From NCBI GenBank assembly GCA_002713145.1, contig PAVS01000016.1:83937-147936 (forward strand): a DNA stretch of 64,000 bases, in the 5' to 3' direction. Below are positions 61,877 to 64,000 of the stretch, one piece after another. A program made the position numbers and the translations under genes. The DNA comes from Halobacteriovoraceae bacterium. Lineage in GTDB: Bacteria > Bdellovibrionota > Bacteriovoracia > Bacteriovoracales > Bacteriovoracaceae. Position 1 is the stretch's first letter, and each line of letters starts with the position of its first letter. The notes beneath the pieces are model-generated. The model searched no databases, had not been told where the DNA came from, and saw only the letters and a program-made list of their open reading frames with translations.

Positions 61877-62172
61877 AAAACTCAGTAGTCCTTAGTCTAT
61901 TATTATTAGCATCTTTTTCAGCCTCAGCTGGAGACCTTAAGTCTTTTACTCTTGAAACTGGTGAAAAAATCTCTGTCAAAAAAGAGATCAAAACAATATT
62001 TACAGGAATAAACAGTCAAATTGAAATGATTGAACTAAAAGATGGTTCAATCATTTACGATACCGAGATCCGTTCTTTGAATTTTGAAGATAGAGTACAG
62101 AATTCAGGTACCTTTCAAAACGGTGGCTCATTATTTCTATCTGCGACAGGTGATGGTTCAGGTGGAGGATAA
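61873..62172 (+). CDS. Small secreted protein with Gly-rich tail
   Basis: A 99-residue protein with a signal peptide (MKNSVVLSLLLLASFSASA) and a mature part of about 80 residues ending in TGDGSGGG. Unknown family; small exported proteins sit next to TIGR02147 genes in related bacteria. AAGGAGG lies upstream of the ATG, and the start overlaps the regulator's stop, so they are co-expressed. The gap from 62173 to 62484 holds a terminator-like hairpin at 62294-62315, an 11-codon Gly-rich frame at 62177-62209 and otherwise nothing that I recognise. Confidence 0.55.
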   Translation: MKNSVVLSLLLLASFSASAGDLKSFTLETGEKISVKKEIKTIFTGINSQIEMIELKDGSIIYDTEIRSLNFEDRVQNSGTFQNGGSLFLSATGDGSGGG

Positions 62173-62293
62173 TATATTGGTCATAGGTCAAGATGGTGGT
62201 GGAGGTTAGATCTTTTGTGACAACCTACTCGATCAAAATACAGATTTTATCTTGATTTCAGTCAATACATTAACTGGCAAATTAGCTGTTACA

Positions 62294-62315
62294 AATAGAT
62301 CGTAGGTCTATTTTC
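62294..62315 (+). terminator. Weak terminator hairpin
   Basis: AATAGATC/GGTCTATT stem with one G-T pair and a three-base loop, followed by TTCT. Downstream of the small secreted protein gene. Confidence 0.4.
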
Positions 62316-62484
62316 TATAATTAATATCTATATGACATTTACTAGGTAAGACTTTAAAATTATTGTGAACTTAACATGATTTTGGGCAGTTACACATACA
62401 AGAATAGAGTGACCAAAGTTTTTACAGTAATCCTTATTTTACAAACTATTTTATTTTACCGTGATGAATGTATATTATTAAAAA

Positions 62485-63360
62485 ATGAAAAGAACTAAAA
62501 ATTACATTTTTTTAACTACCTTACTTCTATTTACAGGAATTGCTCATGCCGACATAACCAAAGTTGTCGACATACTCAAATGTCGTGATGTCAAAACTCT
62601 GACCTCCAACATAACAGAAGATGTCTACCTTAGAAAATGTCATGATAATACCTACACTATTTACACTCAGCCGGGCGCTAGAAGTAAATACAATGGTGTC
62701 TGCGGGCCGACAGTCGCGACAGCTCTAATGACAAGCTACTGCGGAAAAGCTTTTAATCCATATGATGCCCAAGAACTTGGATACTTCTCTGACATAACTC
62801 CAGGAACGAGACCCGGTACTATGGAGTCAAGCTTAAATGATTTATTCCGTGAGAATTCTAGATACTGTCCAAGAGGAAGGTGGAAAGTGTATGGTGCTAC
62901 AGACGGCTACCAATTCTTGAACCTATCTTTAAATCGAATGAAAAGAGGACGCAGCAAAAGTGAAAAAGACCCTTTTGTTGTCTTTGTTAGAAGCAAAAAT
63001 AAAGACCTTCACTACTTCCCTTTAGTTAATATTTATTTCGTTCAAAACAAAGCAGCAAGAGTTAGAACATTGACGTCTACCCCCGGACTAAGTGGCGCTG
63101 ATAGAGCTAGAAATAGAAGTCAGTGGCTGAGAAACAGGAAGCTTATAACAAGAGCACAAAGACCGAGCGAGAGTAGACTTACAAATCAACCCACTAGAGT
63201 GACTAGGGATAATATTAGTCAATGTAGAATTGCAGTAAATGATTATAGCGTTCAAAAAGTTTATACCTGCTCCAATTTGCTTAAAATGATGCGAGCAGCA
63301 AATGATATATATGGCCTCTCGGCTCTATATAAGGATTACACGTATATAGTTTTTGAATAG
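62485..63360 (+). CDS. Secreted C39-like cysteine peptidase candidate
   Basis: A 291-residue protein with a signal peptide (MKRTKNYIFLTTLLLFTGIAHA). The catalytic segment is GVCGPTVATALMTSYCG with Cys73, in the NxCGPT-type context of papain-like C39 peptidases; His176 in DLHYFPLVNIYFV is the likely partner, followed by a strand as in that fold. The C-terminal region is basic. No ABC transporter domain is fused, unlike bacteriocin exporters. Activity is predicted, not shown. No strong ribosome-binding site is visible upstream of the ATG. Confidence 0.55.
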   Translation: MKRTKNYIFLTTLLLFTGIAHADITKVVDILKCRDVKTLTSNITEDVYLRKCHDNTYTIYTQPGARSKYNGVCGPTVATALMTSYCGKAFNPYDAQELGYFSDITPGTRPGTMESSLNDLFRENSRYCPRGRWKVYGATDGYQFLNLSLNRMKRGRSKSEKDPFVVFVRSKNKDLHYFPLVNIYFVQNKAARVRTLTSTPGLSGADRARNRSQWLRNRKLITRAQRPSESRLTNQPTRVTRDNISQCRIAVNDYSVQKVYTCSNLLKMMRAANDIYGLSALYKDYTYIVFE

Positions 63361-63426
63361 AAGAGAATCTCTCTCATTAATAATATAGAGAGTAAGCTAC
63401 AAAAGATAAAACAAATTCCTACGAAG

Positions 63427-63777
63427 TTATTTAATCCAACTTCGTGCACTTTCAACTTTTGAAATCGGGAAAAATCTAGCCTCGTCTGTTACAAAAGGCT
63501 CAGATATTGTTGCTAGCACCCCTCTGTCATCTTCATTCCCAATGATTGCAAATTTCCTAATGACTCTAAAGTTTTTAACATCAAACTTTAAGTCTTCCCA
63601 CATAGCACCAAATGTCATTTTATCTAAATCAGACATATCAACGAGTAGGTCAACCTCATCAGTAAACTTTAACTTATCTTCCAGCTCAGTCAAAATCTTT
63701 CTATATTCTGCCTTATCTACTTTGCCAGTAACCTTAACATCTAAATAATTTGCACTGCTTTCTTTAACTTCAAACAT
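63427..63777 (-). CDS. SpoIIAA-like (STAS-related) protein
   Basis: A 116-residue protein of the SpoIIAA-like family (pfam11964): YLDVKVTGKVDKAEYRKIL, VDLLVDMSDLDKMTFGAMWEDLKF and RKFAIIGNEDDRGVL. Related proteins are small cytoplasmic proteins of poorly known function, often linked to membrane or regulatory roles. AAAGGAGGAGT lies just before the ATG. Last complete gene in the window. Confidence 0.8.
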   Translation of the reverse strand: MFEVKESSANYLDVKVTGKVDKAEYRKILTELEDKLKFTDEVDLLVDMSDLDKMTFGAMWEDLKFDVKNFRVIRKFAIIGNEDDRGVLATISEPFVTDEARFFPISKVESARSWIK

Positions 63778-63894
63778 ACTCCTCCTTTTGGTAAAACTTC
63801 TTTTCCTGTTTAACCGTATTCGAATATTTTATATTAGTATTCCAAAGATTGTGTTAATCAATATATAAATCATGCAATAATTTTTTTCTCAGAT

Positions 63895-64000
63895 TCAATG
63901 CTTTATAAAGAATGAGGGCTTTCTTACAGTTAGCACCAGTAAGCCAACTAATGAGATCAGGTAGCCGGAAAAATCAATTATACCTGGATTGCTTCCAAAC
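63895..64000 (-). CDS. Possible 3' end of a membrane-protein gene (partial)
   Basis: On the reverse strand one frame is open from the window edge to a TGA at 63895-63897 and reads a hydrophobic GIIDFSGYLISLVGLLVLTV, a likely transmembrane helix, then KPSFFIKH. Only 34 residues are visible, so it is a tentative call. The stretch 63778-63894 holds no other gene that I see. Confidence 0.3.
   Translation of the reverse strand, partial: FGSNPGIIDFSGYLISLVGLLVLTVRKPSFFIKH

Noticed and set aside
63361..63426. Terminator hairpin after the C39-like gene
   Set aside because: CTCTCT/AGAGAG can pair but no T-run follows on either strand.
1..64000. CRISPR array
   Set aside because: No regularly spaced repeats seen anywhere in the window.

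Overview
The window is AT-rich, gene-dense DNA from a diderm bacterium. Lipid A/core LPS genes (a WaaA-like Kdo transferase and a GT9 heptosyltransferase), a LolC/FtsX-type permease, an outer-membrane barrel, many Sec-exported proteins of unknown function, the TIGR03545/TIGR03546 pair and a TIGR02147 regulator together suggest a Bdellovibrionota relative such as the Bacteriovoracaceae. That placement is inference from gene content and base composition; no rRNA gene is present.

Layout. 1-12.7 kb: acyl-CoA metabolism (scoA-scoB; fadI-fadJ followed by a LolC-like permease), a flavoprotein, Tex, a Xer-type recombinase and an outer-membrane barrel. 12.8-18.1 kb: a reverse-strand run sufE-hemB-heptosyltransferase-waaA-like-unknown, plus a small pilin-like gene. 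18.2-27 kb: a GYF-like membrane protein, then tmk-holB-ricT and sbcD-sbcC. 27-38 kb: two secreted proteins, asnS, a PfkB kinase, rsmJ, a gcvP that reads as a GcvPA-GcvPB fusion, a small secreted peptide gene, a glycerophosphodiesterase and a YciA-type thioesterase. 38-45 kb: a two-component system followed by a DsbA-like lipoprotein, a START-domain protein, cytochrome c and the TIGR03546-TIGR03545 pair. 45-48.4 kb: secreted proteins, including three tandem paralogues each closed by its own hairpin.

The most unusual part is 48.5-58.3 kb. It holds a deiminase-like enzyme (agmatine/peptidyl-arginine deiminase fold), a 2OG-Fe(II) oxygenase-like protein, an SGNH-hydrolase-like protein and a NodU-type carbamoyltransferase. 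Divergent from the last is a tight operon: a 54-residue peptide not found by a long-ORF search, a PqqD-like (RRE-type) protein, an acyltransferase-3 membrane protein, a GT4 glycosyltransferase, a fold-III PLP decarboxylase and a fold-I PLP enzyme. Short peptide plus RRE-like partner plus tailoring enzymes is the architecture of a ribosomally made, modified peptide (RiPP) pathway. There is no radical SAM enzyme, lanthipeptide synthetase, YcaO, dedicated protease or exporter, so if this is a RiPP system it is not one of the well-known classes. The carbamoyltransferase appears to start at a rare AUU codon.

58.5-64 kb: short secreted proteins, an IS3-family element with a canonical -1 slippery heptamer (G GGA AAC), a TIGR02147 regulator apparently cut at its 5' end by that element, a small secreted Gly-tailed protein, a C39-like secreted cysteine-peptidase candidate and a SpoIIAA-like protein. 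No tRNA, rRNA, CRISPR array or riboswitch was recognised.
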